Position numbers and translations under genes: made by a program. Below, in pieces: positions 8,543 to 15,989 of a DNA stretch of 41,129 nucleotides. The stretch spans positions 1-41,129 of the forward strand of contig JAFWUY010000076.1 of assembly GCA_017524035.1 (NCBI GenBank), written 5' to 3'. Source of the stretch: Lachnospiraceae bacterium. Its GTDB lineage: Bacteria; Bacillota; Clostridia; Lachnospirales; Lachnospiraceae. Every line of letters begins with the position of its first letter. Positions within the stretch are counted from its first letter, which is position 1. Below the pieces are notes generated by a model. That model saw nothing but the letters and a program-made list of their open reading frames with translations. It did not search any database and was not told the DNA's origin.

Positions 8543-9750
8543 TCCACAGAATCTGCAAATTCAAGAAAAAAGCTTAGCGGAACGAACTGATCAAGATAAA
8601 CAAGTTCGGGTCCGTCAGCGTAAGTGGTTCCCCAGATAAATCCGAGAAGATTTCCGTATTTATCAAAGCATGGGGAACCACTGCAGCTTCCGACGGCATT
8701 TTTCAGTTCCCCCACGACCATATGTGATAAAGCCGGAACATTACCGTTCTCATCGAAATGATAAGCGGTGTTTTCATAACAATCCGTGTACATCACGGTA
8801 TTCTCAAGGACGATATCCTTCTGGCATCTTCTCCAGGACTGGGTATTCATCAGGAACATATCACCGGCCTTTAAGCTTTCAAAAGCAGACCGATCGATAT
8901 GAACTTCCTTAAAACACAAAAGCTCGTCAATATCAAAATACGATAACGGAACGGCAAACATCTGCTGATCGTACTGAAGATAGCCGTTTGCGACGGCATC
9001 CCACTCCGGATGATATTTAAGGTAAATGATGTCCTCGGAAGGGATCTCCGTCATATTGTCATAACAGTCATATACGCACAGAGTTTCGGCACTGTCCACC
9101 GGGCAGTGCTTATTTGTATAGAAAAAGAGATACTCCTTCGTCACCTTGTAAAGGAAACAGCTGCACGCGCCGTCATCATAAGCAGCACCGAATGAGGTGG
9201 GAGAAGTAAGCTCCGTCAGCGCATCAATATCTCCGGCTTTCTCCTCCGGAAGAACGTCATATCCGAAATAACCGCGGGCAATAAGATCGCCCAGTATTTC
9301 GCCGTCCATGGCAAAGCCGTAATCATTCTTTTCGAAATCGCCGACGGTTACGGTGATCGTTTCCGCTGCCTTTGTCTGATCATCATCGGTGACACTGTAT
9401 GTAACATCGTAGCTGCCTGAGATATCCGGATCATATCCGCCGTCGCTTTCGACGACAATACGGTCTGTGATATCATTTCCCTGCGCATCCTCGGCATATA
9501 CAAGATCCAGGAGTGACAGCTTTGTTCCCGTCCTGTACTTCCTGTCACTGAGCATTATAAAATGCGGAGGCTCCGGGGCTTCCGGCTCTTCAGCGGTCAC
9601 TTCCTCCGGTATGGCGGTGCTCTCTATTTCGGCGATCCCGCTTCCGAGATCATCTGTGAACATCTTCGAATACACCACTGCAAATATCAAAGCACCCAAT
9701 GCCAAAAACAGCATAGCCGCAAATATAAAAATGTTCTTTTTATTTCTCAC
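8509..9750 (-). CDS. Membrane-anchored trypsin-like serine protease with Ig-like domain
   Basis: The 413-residue protein starts at GTG (9750), giving a basic N-terminus before one membrane segment (about 7-28); the next Met would cut into this helix. After a Pro/Glu-rich linker, residues about 66-138 form a DUF5011/Ig-like domain (YDPDISGSYDVTYSVTDDD). The rest resembles a chymotrypsin-fold protease: His215 in YTNKHC in place of the usual TAAHC, Asp251 in HPEWDAVA, and Ser357 in SCSGSPCFDKYGNLLG, matching GDSGGP. All three triad residues are therefore present by position, but the flanking sequences are divergent and the overall similarity is modest. It should act outside the membrane; substrate unknown. 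The last 34 bases overlap the convergent vWA lipoprotein gene. Confidence 0.78.
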   Translation of the reverse strand: MRNKKNIFIFAAMLFLALGALIFAVVYSKMFTDDLGSGIAEIESTAIPEEVTAEEPEAPEPPHFIMLSDRKYRTGTKLSLLDLVYAEDAQGNDITDRIVVESDGGYDPDISGSYDVTYSVTDDDQTKAAETITVTVGDFEKNDYGFAMDGEILGDLIARGYFGYDVLPEEKAGDIDALTELTSPTSFGAAYDDGACSCFLYKVTKEYLFFYTNKHCPVDSAETLCVYDCYDNMTEIPSEDIIYLKYHPEWDAVANGYLQYDQQMFAVPLSYFDIDELLCFKEVHIDRSAFESLKAGDMFLMNTQSWRRCQKDIVLENTVMYTDCYENTAYHFDENGNVPALSHMVVGELKNAVGSCSGSPCFDKYGNLLGFIWGTTYADGPELVYLDQFVPLSFFLEFADSVDYSISSSIPTM

Positions 9751-9815
9751 CTAAACCTGTCTCCCGTCTCATCCCTGAATGCTGCTCATGCGGGCATATG
9801 TTCCGCCGGGAGCCT

Positions 9816-9977
9816 TCACGTCGGAGATGTTATCCAGAGATATCCCAGAACAGCTATTCCAAGCACCATGATTGCGATCAGTGCTATCCCTATTACCTTC
9901 TTTTTCTTTACAAATGAAACGATCGTAAAAATCAGCAGAAGCTCGTATACTGTTACGAACAACCGGGTAAAACTCAT
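9816..9977 (-). CDS. Small membrane protein, 53 residues
   Basis: An ATG at 9977 with GGAGG eight bases upstream (9986-9990) opens a 53-codon frame ending in TGA at 9816. The product has two hydrophobic segments (about 6-23 and 28-50) separated by a Lys-Lys-Lys-Lys loop, a plausible hairpin membrane protein with the loop in the cytoplasm. It lies between the monooxygenase gene and the protease gene, all on the minus strand. I recognise no family. The good ribosome site and the composition are the only support, so it is a moderate-confidence small gene. Confidence 0.55.
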   Translation of the reverse strand: MSFTRLFVTVYELLLIFTIVSFVKKKKVIGIALIAIMVLGIAVLGYLWITSPT

Positions 9978-10031
9978 CTGAAGTACCTCCGCGAATCCTG
10001 TCAGTACTTTCGTACGCTTAATTCAGATTAA

Positions 10032-10352
10032 TTATTTCCTCAGGTACTTCTCATCCGATTTATATTCATCACTCACAAAGCGTTCCACGCTCATATGAAG
10101 ATCATACTTATCGCGAAGCTCGGCAAGCTGCTTCATCATGGGAGAAGCATGATGCGCATCTATAGCAGCCTGATCGGACCAGGAATCAATAAGCAATACC
10201 GTCTCGGGATCACCGATGGGCTGAAAGTATTCATATCGCAGATTCCCTTCTTCCGCACGTATCGCATCCGCAATACCGGAGACTTCCATTTCCTCGGCAA
10301 AAGCACGTGCATTCCCATTTGTTCCCTTATAGTACAGATTTACCGTTATCAT
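10032..10352 (-). CDS. Antibiotic biosynthesis monooxygenase (ABM) domain protein, YgiN-like
   Basis: The 106-residue protein has the size and pattern of a ferredoxin-like ABM domain: an N-terminal beta strand (MITVNLYYK), a middle EGNLRYEYFQPIGDPETVLL strand pair, then WSDQAAIDAHHASPMMKQ, the helix region with the conserved His-x-x-S found in quinol monooxygenase/YgiN-type proteins. These are usually cofactor-free dimers acting on quinols or reactive small aromatics, but many members have no known role. AAAGGAGG lies five bases before the ATG. It stands alone next to tRNA-Pro, with the tRNA terminator just upstream. Confidence 0.85.
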   Translation of the reverse strand: MITVNLYYKGTNGNARAFAEEMEVSGIADAIRAEEGNLRYEYFQPIGDPETVLLIDSWSDQAAIDAHHASPMMKQLAELRDKYDLHMSVERFVSDEYKSDEKYLRK

Positions 10353-10390
10353 ACAACCTCCTTTGGCCGGGTGATCCCAATATTCTTAAC

Positions 10391-10420
10391 CAAAAGAAAC
10401 CCACTGTTTAAGCGGGTTTC
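10391..10420 (-). terminator. Terminator after tRNA-Pro
   Basis: On the minus strand GAAACCC (10414-10420) pairs with GGGTTTC (10396-10402), followed by TTTTG (10391-10395). It starts six bases after the mature tRNA end and separates the tRNA from the monooxygenase gene. Confidence 0.75.
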
Positions 10421-10426
10421 AAGTAT

Positions 10427-10500
10427 CGGGGTGACAGGATTCGAACCTGCGACCCCCTGGTCCCAAACCAGGTACTCTAGCCAAGCTGAGCCACACCCCG
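10427..10500 (-). tRNA. tRNA-Pro (anticodon UGG)
   Basis: The 74-base minus-strand sequence folds as a cloverleaf. The acceptor stem is CGGGGTG with CACCCCG, and the anticodon arm is CCTGG-TTTGGGA-CCAGG with TGG as anticodon (plus-strand 10463-10465). The T-arm contains GGTTCGAATCC. The 3' CCA is not encoded. A consensus promoter lies just upstream and a terminator just downstream, so it is a single-gene transcription unit. Confidence 0.97.
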
Positions 10501-10511
10501 AAAACAGATAA

Positions 10512-10540
10512 ATTATACTATCAAACACTTCTCAAAACAA
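10512..10540 (-). promoter_or_regulatory. Promoter of tRNA-Pro
   Basis: TATAAT (plus-strand 10512-10517) lies 17 bases from a -35 TTGTTT (plus-strand 10535-10540). The -10 box is about a dozen bases before the tRNA 5' end, as expected for a stable RNA gene. Confidence 0.75.
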
Positions 10541-10560
10541 CCCGAGTATAAACAGTTGAA

Positions 10561-11034
10561 TCACGATTCGTTGACCAGCTTTCCGGTCATATGCTCGGGG
10601 ATCAGTTCAAGGCAGTTCACTCTTGGAAAAGCATTCTTCATCTCTCGCTCAAGATACTCTTCATCATCCGAGAACTTTTTGAGGAGCTTAATGCAGATAT
10701 CTTTCTTTTTCTCCTCATCCTCCACAATGCGGATCCGTCCGAACACCACGACGCTGTTTATGTTCAGAGCCCATTCACCCTCCCTGCGGTATCCCTGATC
10801 GTACACGCAGTAGCTGACCTTATCGCATTTGGATATGGCATCGATCTTGTGGCCTTCCCCTGCACCGTGAAAATATATATGTCCGTCATCCATATAGAGA
10901 TGATCCATGGGAATACCGTATGGGTATCCGTCATCCCCTATCATGGAAAGCACTCCTCTGGGCTGTTCTTTCAGGATCCTGATGCACTCCTCTTCGCTTA
11001 TCTGCTGTTTAAATCTCCTCATTTTACGGAACAT
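10561..11034 (-). CDS. Pyridoxamine 5'-phosphate oxidase-like flavoprotein (NimA-like)
   Basis: The 157-residue protein has the split-barrel flavin-binding pattern of the Nim/PNPOx-like family: a basic MRRFKQQISEEECIRIL start, GVLSMIGDDGYPYGIPMDHLY, and IYFHGAGEGHKIDAISKCDKV, where the Gly-His-Lys segment is typical of this group. Such proteins bind FMN or a related cofactor; some members reduce nitroimidazoles, but most are unassigned housekeeping reductases. The ATG at 11034 is chosen because AAAGGAGAG precedes it. A longer in-frame start at 11091 would read through the palindromic repeat and is rejected. It is the gene after the GH114-like lipoprotein, separated by that palindrome. Confidence 0.85.
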   Translation of the reverse strand: MFRKMRRFKQQISEEECIRILKEQPRGVLSMIGDDGYPYGIPMDHLYMDDGHIYFHGAGEGHKIDAISKCDKVSYCVYDQGYRREGEWALNINSVVVFGRIRIVEDEEKKKDICIKLLKKFSDDEEYLEREMKNAFPRVNCLELIPEHMTGKLVNES

Positions 11035-11059
11035 GATGCTCTCTCCTTTTATCTTGCGT

Positions 11060-11128
11060 GTGAACAAGGGGATGGTTCCTCCGTTCACCAACAGTTCAAG
11101 TGAACGGAGGAACCGTCCCCTTGTTCAC
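11060..11128. repeat. REP-like perfect-type palindrome, copy A
   Basis: Two 29-base arms (11060-11088 and 11100-11128) are inverted repeats with one mismatch (a G-U pair in RNA), separated by 11 bases. The core is GGGGACGGTTCCTCCGTTCA. It sits two bases after the stop of the GH114-like gene and could end transcription in both directions, although there is no T-run. A related sequence (GGGACGGTTCCTCCGTT) occurs at 12586-12602 on the other side of the same gene. It resembles REP-type palindromes that are scattered through many bacterial genomes. Confidence 0.8.
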
Positions 11129-11130
11129 TT

Positions 11131-12561
11131 TCAGTTAAGGTCTATGGAATCCGAGATGTAGTACAGGTAATCATGCTCCTCACAGTAGTTTTTGATACTG
11201 CTCCTCAGAGTCCTGTGTTCATCCGCGTTATCCACATATTCGATCAGGAAGATATATGCTCCCTGATCACCGTACCTTTCTATGTAATCCCGGAAATATG
11301 CCTTGTCTTCCTCGGATGCATAAGTCAGGGAACCGTTATCCCAATCGATATATGAAAATACGCTTTCCTGGTTAATACCGGTTATGACATCTGTCCAGGA
11401 TCCCATTGATGCACAATACGCATCAAGGAAAGCATCTCCGCCGTTGATAATGACATCACAGCCCATACCCTTCAGGCCTCTCATGATGACCGCAAGACCG
11501 TTAAGGATGTCTTCGGTGGGATAGTTGTAATACACGTCACAGTTATCTACAAAAAATCCGTTTATGCCCTTTGCAAGAAGCTCGGGAGCAAGCTCGTTCA
11601 GTATGAAGTTCTGCCATCTTTCATCCGATACATCGATCCACTCTTCGCCGTCCCAATTCTCATAATCACCAAGGGCAAGATCTGCATAATCATCGTAATA
11701 ATCCCTGAAATCCTCAATGGAACCGATATTGATATAGCTGTAGACGTACCTCTGATATCCGCAATTGAAATCGGTTATCTCATCTCTGCTGTGATACAGG
11801 GCATCGATCACAATATAGTTGTAATCTTCAAGTTCACTCAGATCCCCGTCATAATCAAGGAACACTCCGTATTTTGTCTTGTACTGCTCACTGTGAGATG
11901 CATATGGACTAAACTCCTCTTCTCTCTGCCAGGTCAGCTTATAATTATTGCAATACTCTATAAACTCCTCCGGAAGATTATCACATATTACAGAACTCAT
12001 ATGATTGAAATCTTTGTTGGTAGGACAGAAACCGCCGCAAGACTTATATACGCCTCCGTCGCGGTCATAAATGATCAAAGAGCTGTATCCGCCGTCACAG
12101 ACTTCATCGGGATTTAATGTCTCGGGATCGAGTTCATAAAGTCTCTTAAGATCGATTGCACCTGAGATATTCCCAAACTGCTCATCCGTAAGGTCAAAAT
12201 ATACCTTTTCCGTGTATCTTTCCCCGTTAGACAGCTTGTGGTCAAAATCAACTTCAAGCCTTCCGTCATATCTGACGATCACGATGACCGTCGGGGCATA
12301 CTCAAGAAAATCACCGGTAAAATAGTCCATTCCCACAAGGTATTCATCACTCAGACGGGATTCATCAAAAGGCTCATAAGCAGGCATCGCAGGGCTTGCA
12401 GGATTCTGGCCTCCGCCGGATACAGCGCCGCCGGCCTGAACGCCACCTGTCACCGAAGTATCATCTGTCTGCGTATCAACCGGATTCTGAGTATTTCCGC
12501 ATCCGCATAAAGCACCTGCCATCAAAGCGGTCATTATCCATAAAATGATCTTCTTTTTCAT
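11131..12561 (-). CDS. Lipoprotein with GH114 (TM1410-type) glycosidase-like domain
   Basis: The 476-residue protein starts at the ATG at 12561, five bases after an AAGGGAG ribosome site; the GTG at 12567 is less likely. The signal ends in Leu-Cys-Gly-Cys (lipid Cys21), followed by a Gly/Ala/Pro/Thr-rich linker. Residues about 75-205 form an unassigned domain. From about 213 to the end the sequence follows the TM1410/GH114 TIM-barrel pattern: YGVFLDYDGDLSELEDYNY, the strand VYSYINIGSIEDFRDYY, WIDVSDERWQNF, and GINGFFVDNCDVYYNYP with an Asp in the strand end. GH114 enzymes hydrolyse alpha-1,4-galactosaminogalactan; here only a related surface hydrolase can be claimed. Related palindromes lie on both sides of the gene. 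Confidence 0.82.
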   Translation of the reverse strand: MKKKIILWIMTALMAGALCGCGNTQNPVDTQTDDTSVTGGVQAGGAVSGGGQNPASPAMPAYEPFDESRLSDEYLVGMDYFTGDFLEYAPTVIVIVRYDGRLEVDFDHKLSNGERYTEKVYFDLTDEQFGNISGAIDLKRLYELDPETLNPDEVCDGGYSSLIIYDRDGGVYKSCGGFCPTNKDFNHMSSVICDNLPEEFIEYCNNYKLTWQREEEFSPYASHSEQYKTKYGVFLDYDGDLSELEDYNYIVIDALYHSRDEITDFNCGYQRYVYSYINIGSIEDFRDYYDDYADLALGDYENWDGEEWIDVSDERWQNFILNELAPELLAKGINGFFVDNCDVYYNYPTEDILNGLAVIMRGLKGMGCDVIINGGDAFLDAYCASMGSWTDVITGINQESVFSYIDWDNGSLTYASEEDKAYFRDYIERYGDQGAYIFLIEYVDNADEHRTLRSSIKNYCEEHDYLYYISDSIDLN

Positions 12562-12585
12562 ATACACTCCCTTGAGGTTAACAGT

Positions 12586-12621
12586 GGGACGGTTCCTCCG
12601 TTAGAAAACAAAAACCGTCCC
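12586..12621. repeat. REP-like palindrome, copy B, overlapping a terminator
   Basis: GGGACGGTT (12586-12594) and AACCGTCCC (12613-12621) are perfect inverted repeats; the left part continues as CCTCCGTT, identical to the core of copy A at 11071-11128. The right arm is also the 3' arm of the terminator at 12605-12642, so the two hairpins are mutually exclusive. Confidence 0.6.
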
Positions 12622-12642
12622 TACAACTGTATAGACGGTTTT
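12605..12642 (-). terminator. Terminator of the five-gene operon
   Basis: On the minus strand AAAACCGTC (12634-12642) pairs with GACGGTTTT (12611-12619), with an inner TACA/TGTA stem and a TTTTTGTTTT tail. It begins 14 bases after the phosphoesterase stop codon at 12656. Confidence 0.85.
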
Positions 12643-12655
12643 CTCGGGATCCCGG

Positions 12656-13153
12656 TCACATCATCCCGTCGTTAAGATAAGCTGTCATGAAATGGTCCTG
12701 TCCCCTGTCGTCCACTTCCCAGATGCAGTAACTGGGCTTTCTGCCCTCCTGTCTGGGGTATGAAAGAGACCCGGGATTGATGATGCAGCATCCGCCCCCG
12801 TAGCTTACCTCGGGTCTGTGTGTATGTCCGAAAAAGGCGATGTCACAATCCCTTGCGATTGCCTCATCCCTGAGCATTTCAACGGAAACAGAGACTCTGT
12901 AATTATGTCCGTGGGTGATAAGTACCCTGTGTCCGAAAAGCTGTTCTTCAAGCTCCCTGGGAAGATTCCCAAAGTAATCATTATTGCCTGCCACAAGGTA
13001 CAAAGGACATCCGAGGCCGGATCTGATATCCTCCTCACCGCCTTCGACATCCCCGCAGTGGATCACGAATTCCGCATCAGGGTGCATCTTCATAACCTTG
13101 TGAAAATTGGTATTGTTGCCGTGAGTATCGCTCACGATGATGGCTTTCTTCAC
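12656..13153 (-). CDS. YfcE-type metallophosphoesterase
   Basis: The 165-residue protein has every metal-binding motif of the small YfcE/MJ0936 phosphodiesterase family: SDTHGN at residues 8-13, HCGDVEGGEED, AGNNDYFG, THGHNYRV, and FGHTHRPEVSYGGG, ending with NPGS. These enzymes use two divalent metals to hydrolyse phosphodiesters; the natural substrate is usually not known. The start overlaps the RdgB stop by 4 bases (ATGA), so the two are coupled, as is common in Clostridia. It is the last gene before a strong terminator. Confidence 0.93.
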   Translation of the reverse strand: MKKAIIVSDTHGNNTNFHKVMKMHPDAEFVIHCGDVEGGEEDIRSGLGCPLYLVAGNNDYFGNLPRELEEQLFGHRVLITHGHNYRVSVSVEMLRDEAIARDCDIAFFGHTHRPEVSYGGGCCIINPGSLSYPRQEGRKPSYCIWEVDDRGQDHFMTAYLNDGMM

Positions 13154-13740
13154 TTTTCGAGCTCCGTTCTCATCTTCCTGAGCGCCTTGCCCCTGTGGGA
13201 GATCTTGTTCTTCTCAAGCTCGGGGATCTCACCCGTGCAGCACCCTATCTCGGGGCAATAGAAAATGGGATCGTATCCGAATCCGAACTCTCCCTTTTCC
13301 TCATATCCGATGCGGCCCTCAACTGTTTCCCTTACGCATTTTTCGGTTCCGTCGGGGAAGACTGCGGCTATTGCGCAGACGAACCTTGCGGTCCTCTTTT
13401 CATCGGGAACGCCCTCAAGTCTTTCGATGATGTTGTTGTTCTTGACGGAATATGGAGTATCTTCACCCATATACCTTGCCGAATATATGCCGGGTTCGCC
13501 GTTCAGTGCATCGACTACAAGTCCCGAATCATCGGCAAGGACTATATCGTTCGGAAGCAGCTCGTGAACCGCTCTTGCCTTGATCAGGGCGTTCTCTTCA
13601 AAAGTTGTTCCGTCCTCGACAATATCGGGATCTATTCCGGCTTCCTTCATTGAAAGGATCTCATATCCGCTTCCTTCCATGATCTCGCGTATCTCACGCA
13701 TCTTGCCCTTATTGCCGGTTGCAAAAACTAATCTCTCCAT
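13150..13740 (-). CDS. rdgB: XTP/dITP diphosphatase (RdgB/HAM1)
   Basis: The 196-residue protein matches the Ham1/RdgB family over its usual length. It has FATGNKGKMREIREI at the N-terminus (nucleotide binding), DDSGLVVDALNGEPGIYSAR (substrate and metal site, with Asp residues), GEFGFGYDPIFY and the SHRGKALRKM C-terminus. The enzyme removes non-canonical purine triphosphates (ITP, XTP and their deoxy forms) from the nucleotide pool in the cytoplasm. It overlaps the upstream amidase-like gene by 13 bases and the downstream phosphoesterase gene by 4 bases, so all belong to one transcript. Confidence 0.96.
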   Translation of the reverse strand: MERLVFATGNKGKMREIREIMEGSGYEILSMKEAGIDPDIVEDGTTFEENALIKARAVHELLPNDIVLADDSGLVVDALNGEPGIYSARYMGEDTPYSVKNNNIIERLEGVPDEKRTARFVCAIAAVFPDGTEKCVRETVEGRIGYEEKGEFGFGYDPIFYCPEIGCCTGEIPELEKNKISHRGKALRKMRTELEK

Positions 13741-14831
13741 GATTCTTCTCCCATCTTTCCGGCCGCTTCGAGCACTGCCTGATAAAGACCCTTTGCAAGT
13801 TTTTCCCTGTAGGAATCCTCCGTCATCAGCTCATTTTCGCGGCTGTTATCACTGTTTCCGAGGGTGATGTACACCGCCGGAACATTTATATCATACAAAA
13901 CGCTTCCCTCCGGTGCTTCTTCGATGCCGCAAGCCTTGTCGGACACCGCTATCGCCACGGCTTTAAGGCAGCTTTCGCAGAGCGATATGCTGCCGTATCC
14001 GGGAATATAATACATCGGATCGTAATACGTCTTTATACCGTGATGATCGGCTCCGTCATGTGACACGCCCATACCGATGAATATATCGGCTCCGGTCTCT
14101 TCCGCAAGCTCTGCTGCGGTTATGAATCTTCCCCCGGTCACATCAGGTTCCGATATATAAACCTTCACTCCGTCTGCAGACAGCATTGCTTCGCATCTTC
14201 CCGCAACATCCGGAAGGACGCCTGCTGCCGAATAACTGTCTTCGGGATCCATGACAACGACAAAATCGTACAGATCGGCAGGCGAAACAGCCTCCATAGT
14301 TACCGTATCACCGTCTATCGACAGCACGTATTCGTACACATGCGACATATCGAAAATAAGGAGTGCACCGGTCCTGTCATAAGCGACCGAGCACCGGTTT
14401 ACAAGCCCGGGATCACCCGTGATCCTGCCCGCATCCACCGCAATACCGGAATCCGATAAAGAACCGTAATAGCCGTCGGAATCCGTGGTTATGTGCACAA
14501 GGAATCTTCTTTCGCCGTACAGGTTCTGTGTTACGATATCGGATGCCCTGACGCCTGCGGGAACGCTGAATGTAACGGTATTTTCCGCACCGCCTTCCGC
14601 CGCGGAAAGTGATATCGCTTCGGATAGATTCATAAGCTCATCGTCGCTCACATTTGCGCTCGTGATCACGATGGGTTTGACCATACAGTAATAAAGGCAT
14701 ACCGCAAAGCATGCCGCAAAAAGAAGACTCCAGAGCAGCCCCGTACAGAGCCTGCCCGAAAGCCTCGCTTCCCCCTCAAGCTGGGGGTCTGTGAACTTGA
14801 CGTAAGGAACCTTCTTCACCTGTCCGGACAT
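13728..14831 (-). CDS. Membrane-anchored Amidase_3-like protein, catalytic residues apparently lost
   Basis: The 367-residue protein has a membrane segment at about 31-52, a beta-rich region (about 70-185) that resembles an AMIN-type domain, and a C-terminal domain (about 187-365) with the layout of N-acetylmuramoyl-L-alanine amidases: VVVMDPEDSYSAAG, then ADGVKVYISE, AELAEETGADIFIGMGVS, GIKTYYD, and NVPAVYITLGNSDN. The zinc and catalytic residues of active enzymes are missing at these positions: DPGHGG reads DPEDSY, the SIH segment reads IGMG, and the PAVLVE Glu is replaced by Thr. It is therefore probably a non-catalytic wall-binding relative, or the fold is only distantly similar. It starts directly after the methyltransferase stop and overlaps rdgB. 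Confidence 0.7.
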   Translation of the reverse strand: MSGQVKKVPYVKFTDPQLEGEARLSGRLCTGLLWSLLFAACFAVCLYYCMVKPIVITSANVSDDELMNLSEAISLSAAEGGAENTVTFSVPAGVRASDIVTQNLYGERRFLVHITTDSDGYYGSLSDSGIAVDAGRITGDPGLVNRCSVAYDRTGALLIFDMSHVYEYVLSIDGDTVTMEAVSPADLYDFVVVMDPEDSYSAAGVLPDVAGRCEAMLSADGVKVYISEPDVTGGRFITAAELAEETGADIFIGMGVSHDGADHHGIKTYYDPMYYIPGYGSISLCESCLKAVAIAVSDKACGIEEAPEGSVLYDINVPAVYITLGNSDNSRENELMTEDSYREKLAKGLYQAVLEAAGKMGEESWRD

Positions 14832-15965
14832 TTAATCCTTCTTCCTTGAGGGAGGCTTGGGTCCCCTGAATTCGTAAAAGTAAGTCTTCATCATACCGTT
14901 ATAGATCTTGCGGTTTTTATCGGCTTTTCTGCCGATGTCGCTCTCCGCCTTTTCATATGAGCTGATGATGTACATGCTCCAGCTGTCGAGCGCTTTGTAC
15001 CTTTCACCGAGTACGCGGTACAGCTCCCCGACCCCGGCCTTGTCCATAAGTCTTTCACCGTAGGGCGGGTTGGTGATTATAAATCCGTACTTTTTCGGAT
15101 GTGAAAGTGCGGCAACATCCCTTGTCTGGAAATGGATCAGGTGTTCAACGCCCGCATCGGCGGCATTCTTTCTCGCAATCTTTATGACTTCTGGATCCGC
15201 ATCATAGCCCTGGATATCGGTCTCCTTTACATCGGTGACAAGATCCCTTGCCTCTTCGTACGCATCGTTCCATACGCTCCTTGGAACTATATGCTCCCAG
15301 TCGCAGGCGGTAAAGAACCTGTTCATTCCGGGTGCCATATTTGCAGCCATAAGTGCCGCTTCTATCGGGAAGGTTCCGCTTCCGCAGAAAGGATCGACCA
15401 GGATGCGGTCCCCTCTCCAGGGAGTGAGCATGATAAGTCCCGCGGCAAGATTCTCCGCAATGGGAGCCTTGGCGGTCAGCTTCCTGTAGCCCCTCTTATG
15501 GAGTGATTCTCCGGTGGTATCAAGGCCTATCGTGACCTCGTCCTTGTAAATGAATACCCTGAACGGAAAGGAATCCCCGTCCTCCGGGAAATGCTCAATA
15601 TGATATACGCCCTTGAGGGACTCTACCATGGCCTTCTTGACTATGGACTGGATGTCGGAAGGTGAAAAGAGGGCGGATTTTACGCTTGAAGCCTTGGTCA
15701 CCCAGAATTTACCGTTCTCGGGGATGAATTCCTCCCACCTTACGGCCTTTACACTCTCAAACAGCTCGTCGAATGTCCTCGCGGTAAAGGAGGCCGCCTT
15801 AATCAGCAGCCTTTCGGCCGTACGGGAGCAGATATTTACTCTGGCGACAGCCTCGGCATCCCCGACAAATGTAACCCTGCCGTCGGAAACGGAGGTTACG
15901 TCATAACCAAGATCGATTATCTCTTTTTTCAGCACAGACTCCATGCCGAAATGACATGGAGCCAT
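14832..15965 (-). CDS. THUMP-domain class I rRNA methyltransferase (RlmL N-terminal/YpsC-like)
   Basis: The 377-residue protein (from ATG 15965) has an RNA-binding THUMP region (about 45-155) and a SAM-binding Rossmann domain with DPFCGSGTF (191-199), followed by GYDADPEVI and the N-P-P-Y-G-E-R motif (299-305) of N2-guanine methyltransferases. The family modifies 23S rRNA guanine (like the RlmL half of E. coli RlmKL). Family members normally begin M-x-x-F-E-L/I-I-A-P-C; here FEI lies upstream of the ATG. An in-frame ATT at 15986, with AAAGGAT before it, would supply the missing residues (see findings). The TAA of the preceding GGDEF/EAL gene is 24 bases upstream, in the same frame. It is adjacent to the amidase-like gene with no gap. 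Confidence 0.9.
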   Translation of the reverse strand: MAPCHFGMESVLKKEIIDLGYDVTSVSDGRVTFVGDAEAVARVNICSRTAERLLIKAASFTARTFDELFESVKAVRWEEFIPENGKFWVTKASSVKSALFSPSDIQSIVKKAMVESLKGVYHIEHFPEDGDSFPFRVFIYKDEVTIGLDTTGESLHKRGYRKLTAKAPIAENLAAGLIMLTPWRGDRILVDPFCGSGTFPIEAALMAANMAPGMNRFFTACDWEHIVPRSVWNDAYEEARDLVTDVKETDIQGYDADPEVIKIARKNAADAGVEHLIHFQTRDVAALSHPKKYGFIITNPPYGERLMDKAGVGELYRVLGERYKALDSWSMYIISSYEKAESDIGRKADKNRKIYNGMMKTYFYEFRGPKPPSRKKD

Positions 15966-15989
15966 GATCTCAAATATCCTGTTAATGAT

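Noticed and set aside
11035-11091. Longer N-terminus for the flavin-binding protein
   Set aside because: The added codons come from the palindromic repeat, and the good ribosome site lies before the ATG at 11034.
12605-12642. Possible riboswitch in front of the GH114-like gene
   Set aside because: The competing hairpins are explained by an ordinary terminator plus a REP-like half-repeat; no known aptamer feature is visible.
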